A stretch of DNA of 64,000 nucleotides from Arthrobacter_E sp041360795 (GCF_041360795.1 NZ_JBFUPW010000002.1:310001-374000); one strand, 5' to 3'; numbered from the stretch's first letter, positions 7,987 through 17,357 are shown. Notes: generated by a model not told the origin, from the sequence alone. Program-made: numbers and translations.

Positions 7987-9552
7987 TCAGCGAAGGTACG
8001 CCACACTGGCGGTGGAGTCGAACCCCGCGCTCTTCCAGCCAGGATATGTGACGAGTGCGTTGATGCTGTTGAAGCCCTTCTGCGCGCTGGTGGTCAGCGT
8101 GTAGGAGTTCCGGCTGAACGAGATCCCGGCCGAGGACGCGGTGAGGATGCGGTCCTTGGTGGTCACCACACCGGTGGTGGCCGTGGCCGGGGAGCCGGTC
8201 CCCATGTCGACCGTGTTCCCGGAGACCGTCACCTTGCTGAGCAGGTACGTGCCCCAGGAGCTGGTCCCGCGGTTCCGGGCCTGCAGGCTGATGCCGTTGA
8301 GGTTGGAGCGCAGCGCGTTCCCCGTGATGGTGACGTCGGACGAGGTGTTCACATCGATCCCGGCGCCCGACCAGAGACCCGTTCCGCCGCCCCGGCCCAT
8401 TCGCTTCGCGTTGTCCGTGACGGTGTTGTTCGTGATGACGCCGCGACGGCTGATCTCATAGCGGATCCCGTCCGCGTAGTTGCCGGTGATGGTGTTCGCG
8501 TCGACCGTGATCCCGTCCGACTGCACATCGGCCCAGACACCGACGCCCAGGTTCCCGGACACGGTGTTCCGCTGGATCAGGGCGCTCGAGTACGTGGTCT
8601 TGATGCCGCCCGACTCCCAGTCGGCGATCCAGTAGCCCGCCGTGTTGTTGCCGTTGACGGTGTTGCCCGTGACGGTGGCGCTGCTGGTGCGGTAGAGGGT
8701 CACTCCCAGCTGGCCATTGCGGATCACCGTGTTGTTCAGGATCTGCGGCCGCACCGCCTGATCGGTCAGGATCCCGACGCCGTGATTGTCGCTCACCGTG
8801 TTCCCGGTGACCTTCCAGTCGGAGCCGGACACCACGACCGCGCCACGCTGGGACCGGTTGGCGAAGTGCTGGACCGTCAGGCCGGTGAGCTTCACCCCGG
8901 CTTGGGTCGAGGAAATGGCGGTCTGAAGCCGGGCCATGCGGATGCTGTGGGACACCGGGGTGTTGGCGATCGTCAGGGTGTTGCTCGCGTAGTCGGCGAA
9001 GAACGTCCCGGGCACGACGGCGGCCAGGCTGTTCACGCGACGCAGCCGCGCGCCGTCGTAGAACAGGTCCTCGGCGAAATTGCAGCTGGTGCTGCCCGCG
9101 GTCTCACACTGTCCAGGGCCCGTGTACGCGGCGGGGAGGTTGCCGCGCGACTGCCAGCGGGCCGGCTGACCGGTCACCTGGTACGCGGTCCAGGACTTGA
9201 GCGGCTTGGCGCCGTCAACGATCGAGCCGGGGAGACCCCTCAGCTCCTGCTGGGCCTTGGGGGCGATGGTGCGGTTGAGGATGTGCCGGCCCGCCGCGAG
9301 GCAGATCACGGCCCCTTGGGGCTGCGCGTTGACCGCGTCCGCGATCTCGGCGCCGGGTGCGACCGTGACGGTGCACGCCGGGACGGCCGCTTCAGCGGCG
9401 CCTGGCGCGGAGACGGCCAGCAGACCCCCGCCCAGAAGCCCGGCGAGGGCGAGGACGGCGGGGATGCGGCGTCGGGGGGCGCGGTGCTTTCCGCGCTGTT
9501 CCCGGGTCTGCGGGGAGGTGTTCAGGGCATGGTTCGATGAACGGTTCGCCAT
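7987..9552 (-). CDS. exported right-handed parallel beta-helix protein
   Basis: A 521-residue secreted protein. The N-terminus has a hydrophilic, Arg-rich stretch (residues about 17-29), then a hydrophobic core PAVLALAGLLGGGLLAVSA and a probable AEA cleavage site near residue 54. The mature part shows many N-x-x-x-x-N coils: ITGNYADGIRYE, VTGNTVNGNNTAGYWI and NNTVTDNAKR. These mark a NosD/pectate-lyase-like parallel beta-helix (residues about 210-480). Such folds act as polysaccharide lyases, C5-epimerases or surface adhesins. No catalytic residues can be named from the sequence. The start ATG 9552 is chosen for the signal peptide; the longer open frame upstream lacks one. Its position beside the polysaccharide genes suggests action on that polymer. 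Confidence 0.75.
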   Translation of the reverse strand: MANRSSNHALNTSPQTREQRGKHRAPRRRIPAVLALAGLLGGGLLAVSAPGAAEAAVPACTVTVAPGAEIADAVNAQPQGAVICLAAGRHILNRTIAPKAQQELRGLPGSIVDGAKPLKSWTAYQVTGQPARWQSRGNLPAAYTGPGQCETAGSTSCNFAEDLFYDGARLRRVNSLAAVVPGTFFADYASNTLTIANTPVSHSIRMARLQTAISSTQAGVKLTGLTVQHFANRSQRGAVVVSGSDWKVTGNTVSDNHGVGILTDQAVRPQILNNTVIRNGQLGVTLYRTSSATVTGNTVNGNNTAGYWIADWESGGIKTTYSSALIQRNTVSGNLGVGVWADVQSDGITVDANTITGNYADGIRYEISRRGVITNNTVTDNAKRMGRGGGTGLWSGAGIDVNTSSDVTITGNALRSNLNGISLQARNRGTSSWGTYLLSKVTVSGNTVDMGTGSPATATTGVVTTKDRILTASSAGISFSRNSYTLTTSAQKGFNSINALVTYPGWKSAGFDSTASVAYLR

Positions 9553-9596
9553 AGGCTCTCTTTGGTGACGGGCGGAGACCGGCGCCCTGGTGTTGT

Positions 9597-10835
9597 ATGA
9601 AGTTGGACTCGCCCCTGACAAGTCAAAGGCCGATTCTAGTGAAGATACTGGTAGCTCACAATTACTATCGCTCGGCGCAGCCGTCCGGCGAGGATTCCGT
9701 GGTGCGCCAGGAGATGGCCCTGCTGGAGGCCGCCGGGCACCGGGTGGGACACTTCGCACGGCACTCCGACGACATCGCCCGGATGCCCGTGACACGCAAG
9801 GCCCTGGTGCCGCTGGGCGTGGTGCATTCCCCGTCCGCACGCCGCGATCTGGCGGGCGTCCTGGAGCGGGAGCGGCCGGACGTGCTGCACGTCCACAACA
9901 CGTTCCCCCTGCTCAGCCCGTCGATCCTGCTCGCCGCCCGGGACGCGCGCGTGCCCGTGGTCATGACCTTGCACAACTACCGCATGTTCTGCGCCGACGG
10001 AACGTTCCTGCGGGACGGGAAGCCGTGCACGGACTGCCTCTCCGGCGCCGGTCCGCTCCCCGGACTGCGCCACGCCTGCTACCGGGGTTCGGCGGCGGCG
10101 ACTCTTCCGCTCACCGTGAGCATCGGGCTTCACCGGGCGCTGGGCACGTGGACCCACGGAGTGACGAAGTTCGTGGTCATGAGCGCTTTCGCCCGAGATC
10201 TGTTCGCGTCCCAGGGGCTGGATCCGGACCGGATCACCGTCAAACCGCATTTCGTGCCCGCCGCGGCCCCCGAGGACGTGAGTGTTACGTCAGATGACGC
10301 GCCCGTGGTGTACCTCGGGCGCCTCTCGCCGGAGAAGGGGCCCGACGTCCTGCTGGACGCCTGGCAGGACTCCTTCGGCCCCCTGATCCTGATCGGCGAC
10401 GGCCCGCTCCGCCCCGCGCTGGAGGCGCAGGTGGCCCGGCGCGGGCTGCGCACCGTGACGTTCCTGGGAGCACTGCCCCGGCCGGAGGCCATGGCACGCC
10501 TGGGCCGGGCCCGCCTGCTTGTGAACTCCTCCCGGGTCTTCGAGACCTTCGGCCTGAGCGTGGTGGAGGGCTTCGCGCACGGTCTGGGCGCCGTGATCCC
10601 GGACCAGGGCGTCTTCCCGGAACTGACCGGCGACGACGGCGCCGCGGTCACCTTCCGCTCCGGGGACGCGGACTCGCTCTCCCGGGTGCTGGCCGGCGCG
10701 CTGGAGCCCGGCGCCGCCCGCCGCATGGGCCGGGCGGCGCTCCGCCGGCACGCGGACCACTACGGCGCCGAGGACAATCTGCGGCGGCTCGAAGCCGTGT
10801 ACACCGAGGCCGTCGCGGCGGGAATGCCCGCCTGA
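9597..10835 (+). CDS. glycosyltransferase family 4 (GT-B)
   Basis: A GT-B glycosyltransferase of 398-412 residues. The N-terminal acceptor domain begins ILVAHNYYRSAQPSGEDSVV. The C-terminal nucleotide-sugar domain has PVVYLGRLSPEKGPDVLLDAW, IGDGPLRPALE and FETFGLSVVEGFAHGL, the E-x7-E-like donor-binding motif. A middle segment CADGTFLRDGKPCTDC with paired cysteines is typical of a GT4 subgroup. The donor sugar is not predictable. The start is uncertain: ATG 9597 has a poor ribosome site, whereas GTG 9639 sits at the family N-terminus (VKILVAHN) with AAAGG ahead of it. It is divergent from the beta-helix gene and convergent with the long operon. Confidence 0.88.
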   Translation: MKLDSPLTSQRPILVKILVAHNYYRSAQPSGEDSVVRQEMALLEAAGHRVGHFARHSDDIARMPVTRKALVPLGVVHSPSARRDLAGVLERERPDVLHVHNTFPLLSPSILLAARDARVPVVMTLHNYRMFCADGTFLRDGKPCTDCLSGAGPLPGLRHACYRGSAAATLPLTVSIGLHRALGTWTHGVTKFVVMSAFARDLFASQGLDPDRITVKPHFVPAAAPEDVSVTSDDAPVVYLGRLSPEKGPDVLLDAWQDSFGPLILIGDGPLRPALEAQVARRGLRTVTFLGALPRPEAMARLGRARLLVNSSRVFETFGLSVVEGFAHGLGAVIPDQGVFPELTGDDGAAVTFRSGDADSLSRVLAGALEPGAARRMGRAALRRHADHYGAEDNLRRLEAVYTEAVAAGMPA

Positions 10836-10857
10836 CAGGGCACCGTGCGCTGAGCCG

Positions 10858-10932
10858 GCTGCGCTTCAGGGGGCTGCGCTTCAGGGGGTCGCGGTTCAGG
10901 GGGCTGCGGTTCAAGGGGCTGCGGTTCAAGAG
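10858..10932. repeat. 15-bp tandem repeat, five copies
   Basis: Five consecutive 15-mers of the form GCTGCGSTTCARGGG fill the gap between two convergent genes. They begin at 10858, 10873, 10888, 10903 and 10918. The fifth copy covers the last codons and stop of the GDPD-like gene. Copies differ at one to three positions, so the array has had time to diverge. Confidence 0.9.
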
Positions 10933-12386
10933 GCCGTAAGCACCGCGACGTCGCGGAAGCGGACCGTCTGCGGCTTCCGGTAGCCCTTGACGAGGGCGAG
11001 GTAGCCCCCGTGCGAGCCGCTGTCCTGCACGGTCGTCTTCCAGGACGGATCGCCGTCGCGGGACAGCGTGATCCCGGAGGCGGTCACCTCGAGCCGGAGG
11101 GTCGCCCACTCGCCCCGCTTCAGCGCAGCGGTCTGCACCGACGCGAGCACACGGTCGGAGCCTGCCGAGCCCTGACGCAGCAGCAGGGTGAGCTTCCCCT
11201 GGGGGCTCAGCTGTACCAGGTAAGCGGCCGCGGCAGGCCCGGAGACGAGAGCAGGATCGTCCTGCGCCAGGCCGAGAGCCAGCCCCGCGCCGTCGTCGGG
11301 CCCCGGCAGGTCCTCCGGCCAGCAGAGACTGACGGCGCAGCCGTACGACGGTCCGGTCACGGGCCCCAGGGACCCGAGGACGTAACTCGCGAGCGAGGCG
11401 AACGCCAGATCCAGGCCGCGGGACTCCTGGTCGAACCGCGGCTGGTACTTGGGGGCCAGGATCCACGGAAGATCTCCCGTGGCGCGGCGGCCCGTGCCGA
11501 AGTCGTCCTTGACGGCGAGCGCGGTGGAGGACGTGACGTACAGGTAGTTGGAGCACATCAGGCCGCGCACCCCGAGGGCCAGCACCCGCCGGCGCATCGC
11601 CCGGGTGTGGATCTCCCAGCAGATCACGGGCTTGCCGAAGGCCACGAGTTCCCGCATGGCCTGGTCGGTGGCGCCGTGGTAGATGCCCAGGAGGTCGAAG
11701 CGGTCCTGGTACCGGTCGAACTGGTGGTCGGCGCCGTCCATGAAATACCCCCACAAGGTGTACCCGCGACGCCGGGCCTCCTTATAGGAACCCGAGGCCG
11801 CCGTCTGCTTCCACACCATGTGGGAGGTGGAGCCCGGGTAGAAGTCCATCAGGTCCAGGACCTCCTTGGCGTGCTCGCCGGACTTGTCCTCGATGAAGAG
11901 CACCGTCCGGTGCGCGAGCGCGTCCAGCACGTCCCGGAAGGCCGGGATGGGCTCGAGAGGCGTGGCCGGGCCGAGCCAGGCCCGGGCGTCGTTGCGGATG
12001 ACCGCGAGTTCCTCGAAGGTCAGGTCTTTGATGTCGCGGTCCACACCGGTCATGCGGGACAGGTTGGTGTCGTGGTGGCAGACCAGGACGCCGTCCTTGG
12101 TCATGTGCACGGAGACCTCGACCGCCATGGCGCCCGCGGCGACGGCCTCCGTGTAGGCCCGCAGCGTGTGCTCGGGCCAGGTGTCGCCGGACCCCCGGTG
12201 GGCGATCGCGAACACGTCCTGGGCGAGGAGTTCGTCCAGCGTCGTGGTCGTGCGGGTGGGCGTCGGGGTGACACCCGGAGGCACGACGGCGCCCGCCGAG
12301 CAGGCGGTGAGGAATCCGGTGGCGCCGAGGGCGGCGAGCTGCAGGAAGCGCCGCCTGCCGAAAGCCGCCTCCTCACGGGGTGACAT
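10926..12386 (-). CDS. exported glycerophosphodiester phosphodiesterase family protein with C-terminal extra domain
   Basis: A 486-residue protein. The N-terminus FGRRRFLQLAALGATGFLTAC combines a twin-arginine-like motif with a lipobox (LTAC), so it is probably a lipoprotein on the outer face of the membrane. The GDPD TIM-barrel spans residues about 50-300: AHRGSGDTWPEHTLRAY, MTKDGVLVCHHDTNLSRMTG and LFIEDKSG. GDPDs hydrolyse glycerophosphodiesters to glycerol-3-phosphate. In the usual ExD metal-binding pair, the Asp is replaced by Ser (AVEVSVHMT), so activity or specificity may be unusual. The last 180 residues resemble a beta-sandwich (LRLEVTASGITLSRDGD). ATG 12386 overlaps the end of the preceding glycosyltransferase gene, making this the last gene of the operon. 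Confidence 0.83.
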   Translation of the reverse strand: MSPREEAAFGRRRFLQLAALGATGFLTACSAGAVVPPGVTPTPTRTTTTLDELLAQDVFAIAHRGSGDTWPEHTLRAYTEAVAAGAMAVEVSVHMTKDGVLVCHHDTNLSRMTGVDRDIKDLTFEELAVIRNDARAWLGPATPLEPIPAFRDVLDALAHRTVLFIEDKSGEHAKEVLDLMDFYPGSTSHMVWKQTAASGSYKEARRRGYTLWGYFMDGADHQFDRYQDRFDLLGIYHGATDQAMRELVAFGKPVICWEIHTRAMRRRVLALGVRGLMCSNYLYVTSSTALAVKDDFGTGRRATGDLPWILAPKYQPRFDQESRGLDLAFASLASYVLGSLGPVTGPSYGCAVSLCWPEDLPGPDDGAGLALGLAQDDPALVSGPAAAAYLVQLSPQGKLTLLLRQGSAGSDRVLASVQTAALKRGEWATLRLEVTASGITLSRDGDPSWKTTVQDSGSHGGYLALVKGYRKPQTVRFRDVAVLTAS

Positions 12387-13719
12387 GATCCGCCATCCTC
12401 TGCGGGTGGTCCGCCCGGGCGGCGAGCGCCCTGTGGTACCAGTCGCCGACGCGTGCCGTGAAGGCACCCTGGGTCCAGGACGCAGGATCCGGGAGTGGCC
12501 ACGCGGCGCCGCCGTTCAGGCCGGGCCGCCGGGTGTCTAGACCCAACGTGTCAAGGCGCAGCGTGTCCAGGCGCTCGCACAGGTCCGCCACGATGTTCCG
12601 GCTCACGGGGACGGCCTGGCTCCGCTCGGCGAGGAACGACGGCGGGCCGCCCAGGTCCACGCACACCACCGGAAGGCCGTGGCTCAGGGCCTCCCCCACG
12701 ACCCAGCCGCAGGAGTCGTGCAGGGACGGGAAGAGCAGCGCATCGGCGAGGCCCATGAGACGGAGGACCTCCGGGCGCTCCACCTGGCCCAGGAAGTGCA
12801 CCCGCTGTTCCACGCCCCGGCGGCGCGCCATGGCCTCCAGCCACTCGCGTTCCGGGCCGTCCCCCACGAAAGTGAGGGACCACTGCGGGCTTTCCGCCAC
12901 GGCGGCCAGGGCCAGCCGGACGCCCTTCCAGGCGACGAGCCGGCCCACGAACAGGGCGTTCAGCTCCACGGGCGCCCCGTGGCCGCCGGGTCCGCGGGCT
13001 GCGGCGGTGCCGTCGCGGTGGGCCGGCGTCGCGGCCGTGGCGGGAGAACCGCCGGGTTCCGGTTCCCCGAGCACGACGTTCGGCGCGATCAGCACCTCAC
13101 CCGCACCGTGGAAGCGGCGCGCCGTGTCCGCGTTGAGGGCCACCGTGACGGCGGCGCGGGCCGCCGTCGTCCCCGTGGAGAGGCGCCGCACGGTGCGCGT
13201 GGCGGCGCTCCGAAGCAGTTCATGGACCGTGCCGCGGACTCCGAGCCAGCGCCACAGCTCCGGCGGCACATAGCTCGCGCCGCCCACGGGACCCCAGACG
13301 AGAGGGACCTCGCGGGCCAGGGATGACAGTCCGCACGGCATCCAGTCGACGGCGAACGTGGCGTGATGCAGCAGCGTGAAGTGATGCTCGCCGTGCAGGC
13401 GCCGGGCCACCCGGGCGGCTTCGCGCTGCCACAGGGGGTAATACCAATAGACGTCCCGGTGCCGGCGCTTGGCGCGCAGGTACCGGTCCGGGAGGTCGAC
13501 GTACACCGGCCTCACGCGGGAGGCCAGGAAGCTGTCGGCCGCCAGGGCCCGGGCGATCGCAGGCGCGAACCGCTCCCGCGTCATGACCCAGACCCTGGCG
13601 TGGCGTGCGGCGGCCTGAACCACCGCCCACCCCGCCCCGGGCTCGGATCCGAGCCCGGGGCCACAGGCGTAGGCGCTGATGAGCACCCGTGGCAGCCCCT
13701 GCCCTGCTGGTGCACTCAT
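12373..13719 (-). CDS. glycosyltransferase family 4
   Basis: A 448-residue GT-B glycosyltransferase. The N-terminal domain contains VLISAYACGPGLGSEPGAGWAVVQAAA, the glycine-rich loop of a GT4 subgroup. The C-terminal domain has ALFVGRLVAWKGVRLAL, WSLTFVGDGPEREWLEA and HDSCGWVVGEALSHGLPVV. Near the C-terminus the stretch LDTLRLDTLGLDTRR is encoded by three 15-bp tandem repeats (12533-12577). It follows the PKD-protein gene by 26 bases and overlaps the GDPD-like gene by 14 bases, so it belongs to the leftward operon. Donor and acceptor are unknown. Confidence 0.88.
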   Translation of the reverse strand: MSAPAGQGLPRVLISAYACGPGLGSEPGAGWAVVQAAARHARVWVMTRERFAPAIARALAADSFLASRVRPVYVDLPDRYLRAKRRHRDVYWYYPLWQREAARVARRLHGEHHFTLLHHATFAVDWMPCGLSSLAREVPLVWGPVGGASYVPPELWRWLGVRGTVHELLRSAATRTVRRLSTGTTAARAAVTVALNADTARRFHGAGEVLIAPNVVLGEPEPGGSPATAATPAHRDGTAAARGPGGHGAPVELNALFVGRLVAWKGVRLALAAVAESPQWSLTFVGDGPEREWLEAMARRRGVEQRVHFLGQVERPEVLRLMGLADALLFPSLHDSCGWVVGEALSHGLPVVCVDLGGPPSFLAERSQAVPVSRNIVADLCERLDTLRLDTLGLDTRRPGLNGGAAWPLPDPASWTQGAFTARVGDWYHRALAARADHPQRMADHVTP

Positions 13720-13745
13720 GGTCTTGCTCCTTCGCGATCGAGCGG

Positions 13746-16700
13746 TCAGCGCGGCGTGGTGACCAGGTAGTCCGTCACGCGCGCCTGGACGGGTGCATTG
13801 GTGGAGGAGCCGGACAGCGTGGTCCGCAGTGCGGGCGTGCCCGCCGCCTGCAGGCCGGCCGTGCCGTCCGTGGTGCTCAGCTGCCATGCGCCGGGTTCGG
13901 CGGCACTGCTGTCCCAGGCTTTCGCCTTGAGCGTCGTGGTGCCGGAACCGGAGACCAGGAACTTCACCTGGAGCGTGTTGCCCGCGGCCGGGGTGGCCGC
14001 CAGGACCTGGGTCTCGGGGACCAGGACGGTCTCCGTTCCCGCGCTGTCCACCCGGATCAGCGAGAGGTACACGCGACCCGCCGCGATGTACCGGACCTTG
14101 GCACGGTAAGCGCCCTGGCCTGCGATGGTCCGGGAGTCCACGCTCACGTAGACGCCACCGCCCGTCGCCGGCTTGTCCAGGGACAGACCCAGGCTGACCT
14201 CCGTGTCCTGCGCGGAGAAGGAGTTCAGCGCCGCGCCGGTCTGGTTGCCCGCCGTCAGCATGGTCAGGGTGCCCTGTCCGCCGCTGACCGCGTACCGGCT
14301 GGCCGTGCCGCTCACCGTCCAGGCGCCGCCCTTGTCCGCCGTGCCCCAGCCATTGGTGACGGTCCGTGCGAAGGTGTCCTTCGCCAGGACCGTGCCGGCC
14401 GGGACGACGTTGCTCAGATCCAGCTGCTTGCTGGCGCTGGCCGTGCGTCCGCGGTTGTCCGTCACGGTGACGGTGGCGGTGTACACCCCGGGAGCCGAAT
14501 ACGTGTGGCTCGGCGTGACGCCGGTGCCCGTCGTGCCGTCCCCGAAGGTCCAGGCGTAGGAGACGATGCTCCCGTCCGGATCGTTCGAGGCCGAGGCGTC
14601 GAACGTGCAGGCGAGCTGCGTGCAGGACGCGACGGCACTCGCGACGGGCGGCTGGTTGGCCGGCTGCGGCGCGACGGTGACGGTGGTTCCGGCACTGTTC
14701 TGCGCGCCGTCGTTGTCCGTGACCGTCACGGTGGCCGTGTACGTTCCGGCCGCGGCGTAACTGTGCTGCGGTGTGGCGCCGGCGCCCGTCGTGCCGTCCC
14801 CGAAGGTCCAGGCGTAGGAGGCGATGGTGCCGTCCGGATCGCTCGAGGCCGAGGCGTCGAAGGAGCAGACCAGATAGGTGCACGACGACGTCGCGCTGGC
14901 CACCGGCGGCTGGTTCGGCGCCGTCGTGGTCACCGTCTGGCTGGTCACCGTGGTGGCCCCCAGATTGTCGGTCACGGTCAGGCGCACATTCCAGGTGCCC
15001 GCCGAGGCGTAGTTGTGACTCGTGTTCACCCCGGTCCCCGTGGCTCCGTCGCCGAAGTCCCACGCGTAGGAGGTGATGGTGCCGTCCGGGTCGTTCGACG
15101 CTGAGGCGTTGAACGAGCAGGCCATCAGCGTGCAGGACGGCGTGAAGGCCGCCACGGGCGCCTGATTGCCGCGGCCCAGAGAGTTGTGCCAGGCCACCTG
15201 CGAGGCGTCCAGGGCCGAGGAGTACACGGCCACCTGGGACACGCGTCCCACGATGCCCTGGTTCAGCGGCTGGTTGGGCCAGGCGCCGAGGTTGTTCGCT
15301 CCGATCCGCCAGTACCCGGTGTAGCCCTCGGCACCGGCCGCCGGGGACGAGCCTTGACTGACGCCGTCGACGTAGAGCGTCGCGTTGCCGCCACCGAGCG
15401 TGCCGACCAAGTGGTGCCACTTGCCGTCGTTGACGGCGCTTCCGCCGCGGACGGTGACCACGTAGCCGGGGTAGACGCCGAAGACCGGACGCCCGCCGCT
15501 GTCCACGTAGAGGTGACGGTCGTACTGACTGCTGCTCCCGCTCGACGTGTTCCCGAAGCCGACGACCTTGCCGCCCAGGAGACTCGTGGTGTTGATCCAC
15601 GCCTCGACGGAGAACGTGTTCGGTCCGGAGAGCTGCACCGAGCTGTTCAGGCTCGCATTCGAGTTCTGGATGTTCACGGACTTGGAGGTGGCGTTCGGGC
15701 CGGCGGAACCGAGCTGGGTCCGGTTGCTGCCGGTGAGGTTGTTGCCGGCGATCGCATCGTGGGCGGACGTGCCGCTGCTCTCATCCGTGGGCCAGAAGTA
15801 CTGCGCCCCATCGGCCACCACATTGTCCGAGTAGCCCGCGTTCTGGCTGGCCACGGTGATGTAGGGGGTCCAGTAGGACGTGACCACATTCGTGCCGTCG
15901 GTGACCTCCACCCGGTACGCGACCTGGCTGCCCGGGGTCAGCCCCGGGTCCGTGATGCGGTAGCTGGGGATGTCCCAGAACCGGGAGCGGACCGTGCGGA
16001 CGTCCAGGGGGGTGCTGGAGCCGTTGCGGAACACCTTGTAGTTCAGGTATTCGTCGTCGTTGTCCACGGTCGCGGTGACCCGGACGTCCACCTGGCCCGC
16101 CCGGAGGCTGGCGGCCGACGGCGTGGCGGGCTTCTTCGGCGGGGCGTCGCTCTCCGAGCCGAACATGGTCAGGCCCTGCTGCCCCTCCCCGTTGACCGTG
16201 GTGAAGTCGCCGCCCACCCAGAGGTGCTGGCCGTCCGTGGCCATGTCCCAGGGTCCGACGTAGGTGCTGGGCCCGGCGTTGGTCTGCGGGTACCAGCCCT
16301 GCACGTCACCGGTGTCCGGGTTCTCCGCCAGGAGGAACCGGTTCGGGCCCTGCGGGAAGCCGCCCACGGAGCTGCAGTCGTGGGCGTGGGAGCCCTTGTA
16401 GAGCCATTCGCCCACGAAGACGATCGCCTCCGTGGCGCCCAGGCACGTGTTCTTCCAGTTGAGCTGCCCCGTGCTGATCGATGCTGACCAGGTGCCGTCG
16501 AAGCAGCCGCCGCCGTCGCCGGCGTTGGCGAAGTACACGTTGTCACCGTGGGTGATGATGTCCTCCACCTTGGTCCAGCAGGAGCCGGTCCGGTCCGGCA
16601 GCGTCGACGCCGCGGGGAACGGGAGCAGCGCGCCTTGCTGCGCGTCCACGAGAGCCACGCTCTCGCGGTGCACGCTGCCCACGTAGGCGAACTTGCCGCC

Positions 16701-17351
16701 GAGGTAGACCTTGCTGCCGTCCGGGGAGGCCTTGACCGAGTTCACGTCGGCGTCGGGCGCGGGATTCCAGGGCAGGAGCGCGCCGTCACTGGCCTGCACG
16801 GCCGCGGCCCTCGGGCGGTCGATGCCGGCCACCTGGGTGAAACTGCCACCGAAGTAGATGGTGGGGCCGGCGACGTCGATGGTGCTGACGCGGTACGCCA
16901 CGTAGGGCTTGAAGGCAGAGCGCAAGGTGAGACTCGCCGTGTCGATGGCGGCGATGCGGCCGCGGGCCGCCCCGTAGATCTGGGTGAAATCACCGCCCAC
17001 GTAGACGGTGGTGCCGTCCGCGGAAGCGGTCAGCGACCAGACCTTGCCGTTGGGCTGCGGCGCACTGCCGAGCAGGTTTCCGGTGGTGGCGTCGAAGACG
17101 GCCAGATACGTCCGTGAGGTCTCCGAGACCCCGGCGGCGGCGCCCGGCGGGCGCACCGTGGTGAACTCGCCGCCCACGAAGACCTTCCCGGCCGCATACG
17201 CGACGGCACGGACCGTGGCATTCGTCTGCCAGGTCGGGGTGGACAGCGCCGACAAGGTGGTCTGCTTCGCCCACGCGGGGGCGGCGGTCATGCCCAGGAC
17301 CACGGCCACCGCAGCGATTCCCACGGCCAGACGCCTGAGGATGCTTTTCAT
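13746..17351 (-). CDS. large secreted PKD/LamG multidomain surface protein
   Basis: A 1,201-residue secreted protein. A signal peptide ends at APAWA (about residue 28). A beta-propeller-like region (about 30-400) has repeated VYVGGDFT, IYFGGSFT and VYLGGKFA strands. A short Fn3-like stretch follows, then a LamG/concanavalin-like lectin domain (about 500-715; FSVEAWINTT, HHLVGTL, ATLYVDG). Next come three tandem PKD domains (about 725-980), each with DPDGxIxSYAWxFGDG, and a final beta-sandwich domain (about 985-1201; DTFARTVTNGWGTADKGG). There is no sortase motif or C-terminal anchor. The gene lies within the polysaccharide operon, six bases after wzy, so it may bind or organise the exported polymer. 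No catalytic function is claimed. Confidence 0.82.
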   Translation of the reverse strand: MKSILRRLAVGIAAVAVVLGMTAAPAWAKQTTLSALSTPTWQTNATVRAVAYAAGKVFVGGEFTTVRPPGAAAGVSETSRTYLAVFDATTGNLLGSAPQPNGKVWSLTASADGTTVYVGGDFTQIYGAARGRIAAIDTASLTLRSAFKPYVAYRVSTIDVAGPTIYFGGSFTQVAGIDRPRAAAVQASDGALLPWNPAPDADVNSVKASPDGSKVYLGGKFAYVGSVHRESVALVDAQQGALLPFPAASTLPDRTGSCWTKVEDIITHGDNVYFANAGDGGGCFDGTWSASISTGQLNWKNTCLGATEAIVFVGEWLYKGSHAHDCSSVGGFPQGPNRFLLAENPDTGDVQGWYPQTNAGPSTYVGPWDMATDGQHLWVGGDFTTVNGEGQQGLTMFGSESDAPPKKPATPSAASLRAGQVDVRVTATVDNDDEYLNYKVFRNGSSTPLDVRTVRSRFWDIPSYRITDPGLTPGSQVAYRVEVTDGTNVVTSYWTPYITVASQNAGYSDNVVADGAQYFWPTDESSGTSAHDAIAGNNLTGSNRTQLGSAGPNATSKSVNIQNSNASLNSSVQLSGPNTFSVEAWINTTSLLGGKVVGFGNTSSGSSSQYDRHLYVDSGGRPVFGVYPGYVVTVRGGSAVNDGKWHHLVGTLGGGNATLYVDGVSQGSSPAAGAEGYTGYWRIGANNLGAWPNQPLNQGIVGRVSQVAVYSSALDASQVAWHNSLGRGNQAPVAAFTPSCTLMACSFNASASNDPDGTITSYAWDFGDGATGTGVNTSHNYASAGTWNVRLTVTDNLGATTVTSQTVTTTAPNQPPVASATSSCTYLVCSFDASASSDPDGTIASYAWTFGDGTTGAGATPQHSYAAAGTYTATVTVTDNDGAQNSAGTTVTVAPQPANQPPVASAVASCTQLACTFDASASNDPDGSIVSYAWTFGDGTTGTGVTPSHTYSAPGVYTATVTVTDNRGRTASASKQLDLSNVVPAGTVLAKDTFARTVTNGWGTADKGGAWTVSGTASRYAVSGGQGTLTMLTAGNQTGAALNSFSAQDTEVSLGLSLDKPATGGGVYVSVDSRTIAGQGAYRAKVRYIAAGRVYLSLIRVDSAGTETVLVPETQVLAATPAAGNTLQVKFLVSGSGTTTLKAKAWDSSAAEPGAWQLSTTDGTAGLQAAGTPALRTTLSGSSTNAPVQARVTDYLVTTPR

Positions 17352-17357
17352 GATGGA

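Noticed and set aside
10858..10932. Stop-codon read-through of the GDPD-like gene into the 15-bp repeats
   Set aside because: The frame after the TGA meets another TGA within five codons, so the repeats would not be translated in that frame.
14400..15175. Nucleotide repeats as a possible mobile or minisatellite array
   Set aside because: The ~260-bp periodicity is explained by three tandem PKD domains in one coding sequence.
13720..15600. Long leftward frame extending the glycosyltransferase upstream
   Set aside because: This part overlaps the PKD-protein gene in another frame and has no domain similarity; the glycosyltransferase begins at ATG 13719.
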